The notes: generated from the letters alone by a model not told the origin. DNA of 14,359 bases from Desulfurobacterium sp. (GCA_026988135.1 JALSLT010000055.1:1-14359); one strand, 5' to 3'; positions 1-7,734 are shown, numbered from the stretch's first letter. Numbers and translations are program-made.

Positions 1-1
1 T

Positions 2-820
2 GTAGGATTATCTTTGTTCATTATGGGATTTCTATTTAAAATAGCTCTTTTTCCGTTTCATTTCTGGGTTCCTGATGCTTATGAAGGTATGTCAAATGAA
101 ACAGCTGCATATTTAGCTACAATACCCAAACTGGGTTCCCTTATCGTTTTGATAAGAATTTTTGAAGCTGTTTATCCGTCCCCTCCCATTGCATCCCTCC
201 TTGCCGTATTTGCTGCTCTCGCAATGGTAGCAGGGAACATAACTGCACTGGTTCAAACCGACATAAAAAGGATCCTTGGATACTCGTCCGTTGCCCACGC
301 GGGATATATGACAACTGCTCTCCTTGTTCAAACTAAGGATTCTCTTGCAAACGTGGTTTTCTACGCAATCGGATATATTTTCATGAATCTTTTGGCGTTT
401 TGGATTGTCTCAACCGTTTCAAAGAACGGAGAAAATCTATCTTTTGACAATTTTAAAGGACTTTATAAAAAAGCTCCGGCAATGGCATTCGCAATCACTG
501 TCGCAGCCATGGCACTAACAGGATTGCCCCCGACTGCAGGATTTATAGGAAAATTCTTCTTGCTAACAGGTGCCTGGGATAAGGGATTTAATTGGTTAAT
601 AATTTTAGCCGCATTAAATACGGCAATAGCTGCCTACTATTATCTTAAATTTGTCAGATTTTCATACACGGAAGAAAACAACGAAATCGAAGAAAAATCT
701 ATTGGGTCATTTTTGGATAATTCTATGGTTTTAATACTATCCGTTATCATTTTTATAATAGGTATATTTCCGTCCCCTGTATATCAATTAGCCATTAAAG
801 CTACAAATATGTTGAAGTAG
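2..820 (+). CDS. nuoN: NADH-quinone oxidoreductase subunit N, 3' part
   Basis: This is the C-terminal part of NuoN, an antiporter-like membrane subunit of respiratory complex I that takes part in proton pumping. The frame is open from base 2, so the gene starts upstream of the window. Visible hallmarks are the segment FKIALFPFHFWVPDAYEG near the start, with the conserved Lys and the PDAYEG loop, then DIKRILGYSSVAHAGY with its conserved Lys/His region, and GLPPTAGFIGKFFLL with a further membrane Lys. The rest alternates hydrophobic helices with short loops, ending in a last helix near VLILSVIIFIIGIFPSP. NuoN is usually the last gene of a nuo operon, and here the next gene (surE) is convergent, which fits. 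The stop codon lies inside a 26-bp palindrome. NuoL and NuoM are paralogues, but the local motifs fit NuoN best. Confidence 0.93.
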   Translation, partial: VGLSLFIMGFLFKIALFPFHFWVPDAYEGMSNETAAYLATIPKLGSLIVLIRIFEAVYPSPPIASLLAVFAALAMVAGNITALVQTDIKRILGYSSVAHAGYMTTALLVQTKDSLANVVFYAIGYIFMNLLAFWIVSTVSKNGENLSFDNFKGLYKKAPAMAFAITVAAMALTGLPPTAGFIGKFFLLTGAWDKGFNWLIILAALNTAIAAYYYLKFVRFSYTEENNEIEEKSIGSFLDNSMVLILSVIIFIIGIFPSPVYQLAIKATNMLK

Positions 821-838
821 GGCGTACGCCCTACTTCA
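813..838. repeat. Perfect 26-bp palindrome over both stop codons
   Basis: The 26 bases are identical to their own reverse complement, centred between 825 and 826 on GTAC. As RNA they would fold into an 11-bp stem with a 4-base loop from either strand. The inner part (GGGCGTACGCCC) is GC-rich in an AT-rich region. The TAG of nuoN (818-820) and the TGA of surE (complement of 836-838) both lie inside it. No run of T follows on either strand, so it is not a textbook intrinsic terminator, although a bidirectional terminator or mRNA-end protector between convergent genes is the simplest role. A small dispersed palindromic repeat is the alternative. Confidence 0.85.
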
Positions 839-1582
839 CTTCCACCTGTAATTTTCAAGAACAGAAAGAGCTTTATAATCCGTAAGATCAAGCTGTATAG
901 GTGTTATTGAAACAAAACCGTTCTTTATGGCCCAATAATCCGTTCCCTTATCAACCTTCCAGTTAGGCTCTTCTCCCCCTATCCAAAAATAACTTCTTCC
1001 CCATGGATCTTTTCTCTCTTCTACTTTCTCACTGTAAGCCTTTTTTCCCTGCCTTACAACCTTTATTCCTTCTATCTCATCAAAAGGAAGATTCGGCATA
1101 TTAACGTTTAAACAACAACCAGCAGGAAGCCCCTCCCTTACAACTATTTCTGTTACCTTTTTAGCCCATTTTGCCGCCACATTCCATCTAAAATTATTGA
1201 AAGAAGCAAGAGAAAAAGCCAAAGACGGAATTCCAAGAAGTGCTCCCTCCATCGCAATCGAAACAGTACCCGAATAGGTTATGTCCTCTCCAATATTCGG
1301 ACCTCTATTTATTCCACCGATTATCATATCCGGCCTTTTTCCGTTCATAACCGCATGAACACCTATATAGACACAGCTTGTGGGAGTTCCATCAACAGCA
1401 TACCAGTCCCGAGCAATTTTTTCACACCTAATAGGACGGTGTAACGTTAAAGCCCTTCCGACAGCACTTCTTTCTCTATCGGGAGCAACAACAACAACGT
1501 TACCTATCTCGGAAAGGACGCTATAAAGAGCCCTTAAACCCTCGGAACGTATTCCATCATCATTTGATAGTAAAATATTCAT
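836..1582 (-). CDS. surE: 5'/3'-nucleotidase SurE
   Basis: SurE is a metal-dependent phosphatase that removes phosphate from nucleoside 5'- and 3'-monophosphates and is linked to survival under stress. The protein is 248 residues, the usual family length. It opens with MNILLSNDDG, where Asp8 and Asp9 are the metal-binding pair. It continues with PDRERSAVGRALTL (Ser39 in the active site) and GGINRGPNIGEDITYSGTV (residues 89-107), which carries the conserved Asn ligand. The start is supported by a GGGGAG ribosome binding site (complement of 1588-1593) a few bases upstream. The gene is divergent from the receiver-domain gene and convergent with nuoN. It has no operon partner here. Confidence 0.96.
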   Translation of the reverse strand: MNILLSNDDGIRSEGLRALYSVLSEIGNVVVVAPDRERSAVGRALTLHRPIRCEKIARDWYAVDGTPTSCVYIGVHAVMNGKRPDMIIGGINRGPNIGEDITYSGTVSIAMEGALLGIPSLAFSLASFNNFRWNVAAKWAKKVTEIVVREGLPAGCCLNVNMPNLPFDEIEGIKVVRQGKKAYSEKVEERKDPWGRSYFWIGGEEPNWKVDKGTDYWAIKNGFVSITPIQLDLTDYKALSVLENYRWK

Positions 1583-1635
1583 TAAAACTCCCCAGAAAAA
1601 TTTTTTAAATAGTACAACAGAAATATATGCACTAT

Positions 1636-1663
1636 TTTACATAAAGATTATTTTTGAGATAAT
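1636..1663 (+). promoter_or_regulatory. Promoter of the receiver-domain gene
   Basis: A TTTACA box (1636-1641) and a GATAAT box (1658-1663) are separated by 16 bases, close to the housekeeping sigma consensus. Transcription would begin near 1670, giving a leader of about 25 bases that holds the GGAGG site at 1684. Called by eye. Confidence 0.5.
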
Positions 1664-1683
1664 AGCAATTGTCAATTAAAAAT

Positions 1684-1688
1684 GGAGG
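1684..1688 (+). promoter_or_regulatory. Ribosome binding site fixing a TTG start
   Basis: GGAGG lies 5 bases before TTG 1694. The upstream in-frame ATG at 1682 overlaps this site and has no Shine-Dalgarno sequence of its own, so TTG 1694 is the better start. Confidence 0.75.
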
Positions 1689-1693
1689 TTATA

Positions 1694-2056
1694 TTGGAAG
1701 CTTTAATAGTAGATGACGTCTTATTTACTCGCCTTATAGTCGAAGAAGCTCTTCATGTCGCAGAATTAAGGAAAAACATAAAGTTTTTCTCGATAGAGCA
1801 CGCAGATAGTTTAAAAACCGCAATGGAAAAAATTAAACAAAGAAAATTTAAACTTGTAATAACAGATATTAAACTAAAAGACGGCCTTGGAATAGAGCTG
1901 GCAAAACATATAAAATCCATAAATCCTGAAACTATTGTAATAGCTCTTACTATGTATCCTGTAGAATTTGAAAAAAATAGAGAAACTTTCGATGAATTCA
2001 TAAAAAAACCGATATCACCAAAAGAGCTGGAATTAAAATTGGAAAAATTTCTATAA
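1694..2056 (+). CDS. Stand-alone receiver domain (CheY-like response regulator)
   Basis: This 120-residue protein is a single phosphoacceptor receiver domain with no output domain attached. Counting from the TTG start it reads MEALIVDD, with the acidic pair Asp7-Asp8. The phosphoacceptor is Asp58 in VITDIKLKDG, the conserved Thr is Thr86 in IALTMYP, and the conserved Lys is Lys105 in FIKKPIS. All residues needed for Asp phosphorylation and switching are therefore present. The TTG start is chosen because GGAGG is correctly spaced before it and because the domain then begins directly at its first beta strand. The next gene follows after 15 bases and encodes a PATAN/DUF4388-like protein, so the receiver probably signals through that protein. 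No histidine kinase is in the window. Confidence 0.9.
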   Translation: MEALIVDDVLFTRLIVEEALHVAELRKNIKFFSIEHADSLKTAMEKIKQRKFKLVITDIKLKDGLGIELAKHIKSINPETIVIALTMYPVEFEKNRETFDEFIKKPISPKELELKLEKFL

Positions 2057-2071
2057 AGGGGATTGGTTAAC

Positions 2072-2677
2072 ATGTTAGTACTTGAAAAAGTTTTATTCCT
2101 GGCACTTAAAGCCGTTCATCCATGGGAAATATTAATTGAATTTCCTGAAGGTAAAGGGGCTATTTACGTAGAAAACAGAATGATTGTGGGTGCGGAATAT
2201 AAAGATAAAGAAAAAGAATTGAAAAATTCCGAAGCGTTTAAAATAATAACCAAGAAAAAAAACGCTATAGAAAAAATGGACATCATACCTTCAAGCAAGC
2301 CGAGAATAAAAACAATGTCCTGTGGAGTTCACTGCATAATGAAAATCCTTGAAGAAATAGAAATTTCAGAAAATTTTAGACAATCGTGGATAGATGAATT
2401 TCTTCTTAATCTTCTCTCCCTTGATACAAACTGGATAATTTCCTTAACAGGTCCCATATTCGAGGGTAAACTTCATCTCTTTAACAGAAACTATGTAGAT
2501 GCCTACTTCTTCGATAAAACAACCCAAAAAGCCGTAACAGGTAAAGAAGCCTTTTCTAAAATCATTCAAAATAGAGAAAAAATAAAATCGACGGAACTTA
2601 TTCCAATAAAAGATACTCCCCCCGTTAAATTCAAAATTGATTTTATGTACCTATTAAACAGTCTGAATGAGAAATAA
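2072..2677 (+). CDS. Putative double PATAN/DUF4388-like protein
   Basis: This is a 201-residue soluble protein with no signal peptide or membrane helix. It contains two related segments. The first (about 18-74) includes GKGAIYVENRMIVGAEYKDK, then SEAFKII and a final DIIP. The second (about 120-178) includes GKLHLFNRNYVDAYFFDK, then KEAFSKII and a final ELIP. The shared pattern is GK, a beta strand, NRxxVxA, an aromatic residue before DK, EAF, and IP. It resembles the PATAN/DUF4388 module (strand-rich, 'gives a molecule and records it in an EDGRIVHA-like strand') found with receiver domains in PatA-type regulators; this match is from memory of the family. ATG 2072 is preferred over TTG 2063 because AAGGGGA at 2056-2062 is well spaced only for the ATG. 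It is probably co-transcribed with the receiver and may be its output partner. The function is not established. Confidence 0.7.
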   Translation: MLVLEKVLFLALKAVHPWEILIEFPEGKGAIYVENRMIVGAEYKDKEKELKNSEAFKIITKKKNAIEKMDIIPSSKPRIKTMSCGVHCIMKILEEIEISENFRQSWIDEFLLNLLSLDTNWIISLTGPIFEGKLHLFNRNYVDAYFFDKTTQKAVTGKEAFSKIIQNREKIKSTELIPIKDTPPVKFKIDFMYLLNSLNEK

Positions 2678-2693
2678 TTCATTATAAACCGAT

Positions 2694-2723
2694 TTGCCTA
2701 TAAATAACTTAATAAATTATAAT
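2694..2723 (+). promoter_or_regulatory. Promoter of the HemN-like gene
   Basis: TTGCCT (2694-2699) and a perfect TATAAT (2718-2723) are separated by 18 bases, placing the transcript start near 2730. A GGAGG site follows at 2743-2747. This suggests the radical SAM gene has its own transcript, separate from the signalling pair. Confidence 0.6.
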
Positions 2724-2753
2724 ACCGTCAGGAATTTCACCTGGAGGACATAG

Positions 2754-4094
2754 ATGAACATAATAAATTCCGCATTAGTTCCTGCGATGAGATATAAACT
2801 CTCAAAAACCCTTGTTTTCAGAAAAGCTGTTGGTGAACCTCCGGCTAAAGATATGAACAGCAAAGGGAAAAAACTTTTATATATCCATGTTCCATATTGT
2901 GAGGAAGTTTGCCCCTTCTGCTGCTTTAACAGTTATGACCTTTGCAAATATAAACATACCATTAAGGAATATTTTCAGGCTGTTAAGCAAGAAATAAAAA
3001 TGTACAAAGAGCTCGGATACGATTTCAATTCCGCATATGTAGGAGGAGGGACTCCTACAACCGTGCCAGATGAACTTGCAGAAATCCTCCAATATATAAG
3101 ACATGAATTCAACATCACAGAAATATCCATAGAAGCAAACCCTAAAATTTCCGATGAAACCGTAAAAATCTTTCAGGAAGCGGGATTAGACAGATTATCA
3201 GTGGGAATACAGAGCTTTAACGACACACTGCTAAAAGAGATAGGAAGATATGCAAAATACGGAAGTGGCGATGAAATAAAAGAAAGAGTTAAAGAGCTTA
3301 TAGGAAAATTTCGAATTGTAAATCTTGACTTTATATTTAACCTCCCCACCCAAACAACAGAAATATTGAAATCCGACCTTGAAACTGCAATTGAACTCGG
3401 AGCGGACCAGATAACCTGTTATCCTCTTATGGTTGCAGAACAAAACATTCATAACATTAAAGCGATGGGATACGTTGATTACAATAAAGAAAGAGAAATG
3501 TACTTCAAAACAATAATACCCACCATGGAAGAAAAGTACATTCCCGCCTCATCTTGGTGTTTTTCAAGAAAATTGGAAAACAAAAAGATAGACATGATAG
3601 ACGAATATATAGTTGATTATCAGGATTACATAGGTGTTGGTTGCGGCTCCTTCTCCTTTGCTAACGGATATGTAAACATGAACGCCTACACAATTCCTTT
3701 ATACATCTCCCTTATAAAAGAAGGAAAATTCCCGACCATAATGCGTTCCTATAAGCTTGCTCGAAAAGACCATATGAGATACTACATGATGATGAGTCTT
3801 TTCGGAAGAAGATTAAACAAAGAAAAATTCGAAGAAAGATTTGATACAGCTTATGAGAAAGGACTATGGTGGGAATCAAAATTTGTTAAATTGATGGGAA
3901 TGGCAACTGAAGAAAGGGGTAATGTTTACACAACAGAGAAAGGAATGTACGCATTTTTGATAATGCTCAGACAATTTTTTGTTTACGCCAATAGACTCAG
4001 ATTTATAGGAAAAAAAGGGTCTGTTGAAATAGAATCGGAATTAAACACTCTTATAGAAAAAACAAACAGGGCTTATGCAATAGATGAAAATTAA
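2754..4094 (+). CDS. HemN/HemW-like radical SAM protein (coproporphyrinogen III oxidase family)
   Basis: This 446-residue protein belongs to the radical SAM family that includes HemN, the oxygen-independent coproporphyrinogen III oxidase of heme synthesis, and HemW, a heme chaperone. The iron-sulfur motif is YIHVPYCEEVCPFCCFNSY, with Cys49, Cys53 and Cys56 as the CxxxCxxC ligands and an extra Cys57. SAM-binding elements follow: YVGGGTPTT, ISIEANPK and LDRLSVGIQSFND. The CPFC-x-FNSY context is closer to HemW (CPYCDFNS) than to true HemN, which has CxxxCxxCxC. The C-terminal region has YIPASSWCFSR and YIGVGCGSFSF motifs and no obvious HemN C-terminal domain. The start has GGAGG 6 bases upstream. 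A porphyrin-related reaction is likely, but the exact substrate cannot be assigned, so no gene symbol is given. Confidence 0.8.
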   Translation: MNIINSALVPAMRYKLSKTLVFRKAVGEPPAKDMNSKGKKLLYIHVPYCEEVCPFCCFNSYDLCKYKHTIKEYFQAVKQEIKMYKELGYDFNSAYVGGGTPTTVPDELAEILQYIRHEFNITEISIEANPKISDETVKIFQEAGLDRLSVGIQSFNDTLLKEIGRYAKYGSGDEIKERVKELIGKFRIVNLDFIFNLPTQTTEILKSDLETAIELGADQITCYPLMVAEQNIHNIKAMGYVDYNKEREMYFKTIIPTMEEKYIPASSWCFSRKLENKKIDMIDEYIVDYQDYIGVGCGSFSFANGYVNMNAYTIPLYISLIKEGKFPTIMRSYKLARKDHMRYYMMMSLFGRRLNKEKFEERFDTAYEKGLWWESKFVKLMGMATEERGNVYTTEKGMYAFLIMLRQFFVYANRLRFIGKKGSVEIESELNTLIEKTNRAYAIDEN

Positions 4095-4096
4095 AC

Positions 4097-4117
4097 GGGG
4101 ATGGAAACTTTATCCCC
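4097..4117. terminator. Possible hairpin between convergent genes
   Basis: GGGGAT (4097-4102) can pair with ATCCCC (4112-4117) around a 9-base loop. It lies between, and partly within, the ends of the convergent radical SAM and prenyltransferase genes. There is no good T tract on either side, so a terminator role is tentative. Confidence 0.3.
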
Positions 4118-5060
4118 TCAATAGCTTCAAAACAATATCCGAGAAAAGCACTATAATAAAAGTTATATTGGTATCAAACATCAACTTAAAACCTTTCCTG
4201 TTTAAAGCCTTTAATGCCTCATAATCCTCATAGAAATCAAACCGCTGTTTCAATATACCTATTATTTTATAAGCAGATATAAACAGATACGCAACAGGAA
4301 CTGCTGAAACTACATAAAGACCTCTATTCATAAGATAAACAACTGCAAAAATTAATGTAAAAACGTAAAGGTATAAAGAATAAAAATAGAAAGGTGCCAT
4401 TGTTCTTTTCCCAAACCTGACAACAAGATTTTTTTTGCCTGCTTCCTTATCCGGCTTATAATCGGGAAATTCCCTTAACACTTTCTGAGCAAAAACAGAA
4501 ACCATATAAGGCAGAGAAAGGACAACTGGCAACCATGAAAAATGCCTCGTCTGAAACATATAAGCTATAAGGGTAGGAGCAACGGCATTTGTAAAAGAAA
4601 GAACAATTTCTCCAAGCCCCCTATAGGCAAATTTAAACGGCCAGCCGGTATAGCCGTACGCCAACACAAAAAGAACAAAACACAAAAGATAAAAACTCCA
4701 AGAAAAGTGATACTTGAAAACAAAAACAAGCCCTAACAAAACTGCAAGAACACCGGAGAGATAAGCTATAAAAAGAGCCTCTTTAGGCTTCATAAGTCCT
4801 TCCACAAGAACTTTCGAACCGCCGGTAAACACAGAAGGGTTTTCACTATCGGTTTTCAGATCGGCAACATCATTCTGCACATAAACACACTCCACAGCAA
4901 GGATAAGAATTCCAAAACTTATAAGGAACAACCCGACGTCAAGCCTCCTTATATCCCATATAGCAATCACAGTCCCGAGAAGGAAAGGATAAATCATAGT
5001 CAAAAATTTAAACGGTTTAGACAACCTTAGAAATGCAGAGAACTTTTCATAAACTGTCAT
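4110..5060 (-). CDS. UbiA-family prenyltransferase, MenA-like
   Basis: This is an integral membrane enzyme of about 316 residues that should transfer an isoprenoid chain to an aromatic acceptor, as in menaquinone or ubiquinone synthesis. The first prenyl-diphosphate/Mg motif is NDVADLKTD (Asp64, Asp67, Asp71), followed by FTGGSKVLVEG, which resembles the GGSxVL segment of MenA. The second motif is DYKPDKEAGKKNLVVRFG (Asp200, Asp204). Hydrophobic helices fill the rest. Two adjacent ATG codons exist (5063 and 5060); the second is preferred because GGAGA is 5 bases from it and only 2 from the first. The best guess is 1,4-dihydroxy-2-naphthoate prenyltransferase or a related enzyme; other UbiA members (heme O synthase, (S)-geranylgeranylglyceryl-phosphate type) remain possible. 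It is convergent with the radical SAM gene and divergent from the HcyBio gene. Confidence 0.85.
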   Translation of the reverse strand: MTVYEKFSAFLRLSKPFKFLTMIYPFLLGTVIAIWDIRRLDVGLFLISFGILILAVECVYVQNDVADLKTDSENPSVFTGGSKVLVEGLMKPKEALFIAYLSGVLAVLLGLVFVFKYHFSWSFYLLCFVLFVLAYGYTGWPFKFAYRGLGEIVLSFTNAVAPTLIAYMFQTRHFSWLPVVLSLPYMVSVFAQKVLREFPDYKPDKEAGKKNLVVRFGKRTMAPFYFYSLYLYVFTLIFAVVYLMNRGLYVVSAVPVAYLFISAYKIIGILKQRFDFYEDYEALKALNRKGFKLMFDTNITFIIVLFSDIVLKLLRG

Positions 5061-5146
5061 CATTTTCTCCGGAAACTAAAAATTTAACCTAAATTATAAG
5101 TGTTTCCCCAACAAAATATAAGACAAAATAATTCTTCGGAGGATGT

Positions 5147-6262
5147 ATGGAAGGAATCTACACCGTTGAAGAGCTACAGCAAACTATCCCTCCCTATAAA
5201 AAAGTAGATGGCGTAACCTGTGCAACATTTGCCGTTATCTCCACAGCTTCTCTCGTATATGAATTCAGATTTGCCGAAAGTGGCAAATACAGGAAGGCAC
5301 TAAAAGTTAAAATAAACGGAGAGGAAACAAGTGTCGGGCCTGCACCAAACGAAACTCTGGGCCTTGTTGACGGAATAGCAAGCAGACCCGAATTCATAGA
5401 AAATCTCATAGCCGGGGAAAAAATAAAAGCGGAAATTACAGCTGAAAAGATGAACGGAAAAAGAGAAACAGTAGAAAAAGAACTCACCTTAAAAAATTTT
5501 GATTATGCAAAACTACTATTCACAAGAGTCTGCGTAAAAAATTATATGGCATTCACATCAAAAAAACCCGTAAAAACAATATTTGCAGCTGACAAATTAA
5601 ACCCGGGAGATGTAACATTCTCGGGATGCGGAACTCTTAATCCGCACGTTCACTTTAAAATTGAGCCGGGAGAGAAAATATTCATAGCGGGAACAACCGG
5701 TATCGTAATAGGAGAAGGTACAAGAAGCAACACAAACAAACCGAACATAGCAGTCATATGCGACCTTAAAAAGGTAAAAAAAAGATACTTTGGTATATTT
5801 AAAACAGGTGGAGGAACAGAATATTACCTAGGCCTTGGAATAAAAAGGAAAATATCCCATCAACAGTATAAAAATATAATTTCAAAAACTAACGGCAAAA
5901 TAACTCTTCCGATAGCAGATGTTGTCGGGAGAAAGGTTATATGTAATAAAACTTACAGTGATGTATGGAAATTTGATGAAAGTTTTATCTATTCCGTAAG
6001 CAGTTGCAAAAATTGCTCTCCATGTTTAGTAGAAGAACACTGTCCTGCAAAAGCTTTTCTCAAATCTGAAGGGTTCCTTCCATTCTGTATGTACTGTGGA
6101 GTTTGTGTAAAGGTTTGCCCCCATAATGCTATAAAAGGCAACTTGGGGAAAATAGAAGTTAACGGAAAAATATTTAAAATAACCTTTCGTCAATCATCGA
6201 TAAAACGGGCAAGAGAAATCGCCGAAAACGTTAAAACATTTGATAGAATAAATGCGGTTTAA
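5147..6262 (+). CDS. HcyBio (DUF39) protein fused to a two-cluster ferredoxin
   Basis: This 371-residue protein has an N-terminal DUF39/COG1900 region (about 1-265) and a C-terminal ferredoxin module (about 285-330). COG1900 proteins are linked, from work in methanogens, to making homocysteine from aspartate semialdehyde with sulfide, usually together with a separate ferredoxin partner; the longer fused form resembles 'methanogenesis marker 16'. Recognisable parts are DGVTCATF (Cys25), GPAPNETLGLVDGI, TFSGCGTLNP (Cys161) and VIGEGTRSNTNKPN. The clusters are Cys287, 290, 293, 299 and Cys314, 317, 320, 324. GGAGG sits 4 bases before the ATG. It heads the probable operon with usp and exbB-exbD-tonB. 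Family placement is firm; the reaction in this organism is inferred. Confidence 0.85.
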   Translation: MEGIYTVEELQQTIPPYKKVDGVTCATFAVISTASLVYEFRFAESGKYRKALKVKINGEETSVGPAPNETLGLVDGIASRPEFIENLIAGEKIKAEITAEKMNGKRETVEKELTLKNFDYAKLLFTRVCVKNYMAFTSKKPVKTIFAADKLNPGDVTFSGCGTLNPHVHFKIEPGEKIFIAGTTGIVIGEGTRSNTNKPNIAVICDLKKVKKRYFGIFKTGGGTEYYLGLGIKRKISHQQYKNIISKTNGKITLPIADVVGRKVICNKTYSDVWKFDESFIYSVSSCKNCSPCLVEEHCPAKAFLKSEGFLPFCMYCGVCVKVCPHNAIKGNLGKIEVNGKIFKITFRQSSIKRAREIAENVKTFDRINAV

Positions 6263-6282
6263 AACTTTATAGGGGGGCTATA

Positions 6283-7182
6283 ATGAAAGTGCTTTTTCCG
6301 ACAACATTTGAAAAGTTCTCATTTGGAATATTAAAGGAGATAATCAAACTAAAAGAAACTGGCCTTGAGGAAGTTATTTTTCTGTACGTCGTGGAACTTG
6401 AAAAAGTCATAGTACCTAAAACCGGAGAACTACTCGAAAGTGAACTTGAGAAGGAGAAAAAAAGGGCGGAAGAAGGTTTTAGAAAGTGGCAGTTACTTCT
6501 TGAAGAATACGGAGTAAAAGCAAAATATTATGTTAAACTTGGGAAAGCGGTTGAAAAAATCCTTGAAACGGCTATTAAAGAAGATGTAGAGCTTGTAATA
6601 TTAGGACATAAAAAAAGAAAAAGTTTTCTCGGAATCCTTTTCAGCGGCCTTGGCTCAACAGCTCTTACTTTTTTAAAAGTAACGGCTTTCCCCGTTCTCG
6701 TATTCCCATCAACCTTTAAAGAACATGAAAAAATTTCTATTTTTGAGAAAATAGAAGTTGCAACAGACCTATCGAAAAACTCTTTCAGAACATTGGAATA
6801 CATACTTAAATTCAAACCGTTAATAGAAAAAATCGTAGTAAGTCACGTGCTTAAAGATAAAGATAAAAAAGTGGAAGTGGAAGAAAAACTTCAGAAAATC
6901 GTAGAACAACTTAAAACAGCCGGCATCAAAGAAGCCACCTATAAACTGATTGAACACCAGGAACCGGCCGATGCCATACTTGAAGCCGCCCAAGAAGAAA
7001 ATGCAAACCTATTAGCCATGGGCATCATAGGAACACATGAAGAGGAAAGAATGAAATACAACCTCTTCTGGTTCGGAAGTGTAGCACAAAAAGTAACAGA
7101 TGATGCCGATATTCCTGTTCTCCTTGTCCCTCCGGAAAGAGAAACGGAAAAAATTAAAGAGATGCTAAAAAACGGAGAGTAA
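6283..7182 (+). CDS. Tandem universal stress protein (UspA family)
   Basis: This 299-residue cytosolic protein consists of two Usp folds, about 1-142 and 154-284. Each starts with a beta strand (MKVLFPTTF; KIEVATDLS) and ends in the family's hydrophobic strand (FPVLVFP; IPVLLVP). Usp proteins bind ATP or signal metabolites and modulate stress survival. The second domain keeps a recognisable glycine motif, G247-xx-G250 then G265-S266, but with a 14-residue spacing rather than about 9. In the first domain the motif is disturbed (GHKKRKS ... SGLGST), so nucleotide binding may be limited to one half. GGGGGG lies shortly before the ATG. The gene begins 20 bases after the HcyBio gene and its TAA abuts the ATG of exbB, so translational coupling is likely. 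Confidence 0.88.
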   Translation: MKVLFPTTFEKFSFGILKEIIKLKETGLEEVIFLYVVELEKVIVPKTGELLESELEKEKKRAEEGFRKWQLLLEEYGVKAKYYVKLGKAVEKILETAIKEDVELVILGHKKRKSFLGILFSGLGSTALTFLKVTAFPVLVFPSTFKEHEKISIFEKIEVATDLSKNSFRTLEYILKFKPLIEKIVVSHVLKDKDKKVEVEEKLQKIVEQLKTAGIKEATYKLIEHQEPADAILEAAQEENANLLAMGIIGTHEEERMKYNLFWFGSVAQKVTDDADIPVLLVPPERETEKIKEMLKNGE

Positions 7183-7734
7183 ATGGAATTACTGGCAAAA
7201 AGCGGATTTATAGGCTATATCCTATTACTACTCTCGGTAGTTACTTTTGGGGTTTTTCTGGAAAGGGCCATTATACTAAATAAGTTTTACAGAAAAGTGA
7301 AAAAGAAGGGATTCAAGCAAGAACTTTTGAAAGCTGCCTTAAAGATAGAAAACAGAAATCCCGAAATTATAGAAAATCTCTTTAGCATAAAAGGAGCAAA
7401 AATTATCTCAGAGTGTGAACGAAGAGTGGGTTTTATAAAACTCGCTTCTTCAATTGCCCCTCTTCTTGGTCTTCTTGGAACAGTAATAGGAATGATAAAA
7501 GCTTTCCATAACGTAGCCGGAAGCAGTTACAGTGTTAATCCGGCACAACTGGCTGACGGTATCTGGACAGCTCTTTTAACAACAGCAGAAGGGTTGTGTG
7601 TTGCTATTCCGGCTTATTTTGGCTACTTTTACCTATCCGGAATCATCGACAAAATAGAACTTGCCCTTAAAGAAGATATGGAAGAGGTGCTTATAGAGGT
7701 TTACGGTGATAGAGTTCAGAAAAAAGAGAAATGA
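7183..7734 (+). CDS. exbB: ExbB/TolQ/MotA-family proton channel subunit
   Basis: ExbB forms the pentameric inner-membrane stator that, with ExbD, turns the proton gradient into work for TonB. The 183-residue protein is shorter than E. coli ExbB (244) and has a small N-terminus. Three membrane helices are visible: about 10-32 (GYILLLLSVVTFGVFLERA), 86-107 (LASSIAPLLGLLGTVIGMI) and 128-152 (ALLTTAEGLCVAIPAYFGY). Thr100 and Thr134 match conserved channel threonines. The helix-3 Glu usually found in the ISEAL motif is Thr129 here, while a Glu sits at 136. The ATG directly follows the usp stop, with GGAGAG inside the usp end as its ribosome site. TolQ is the alternative name; exbB is preferred because tonB is downstream and no tolA/tolB/pal is present. 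Confidence 0.88.
   Translation: MELLAKSGFIGYILLLLSVVTFGVFLERAIILNKFYRKVKKKGFKQELLKAALKIENRNPEIIENLFSIKGAKIISECERRVGFIKLASSIAPLLGLLGTVIGMIKAFHNVAGSSYSVNPAQLADGIWTALLTTAEGLCVAIPAYFGYFYLSGIIDKIELALKEDMEEVLIEVYGDRVQKKEK

Noticed and set aside
1753..2073. Reverse-strand open frame opposite the receiver domain
   Set aside because: No protein-family features; the opposite strand carries a receiver domain with all catalytic residues.
5064..5146. Promoter pair for the divergent ubiA-like and HcyBio genes
   Set aside because: TATAAT occurs on the reverse strand (complement of 5093-5098), but no -35 at proper spacing could be identified.
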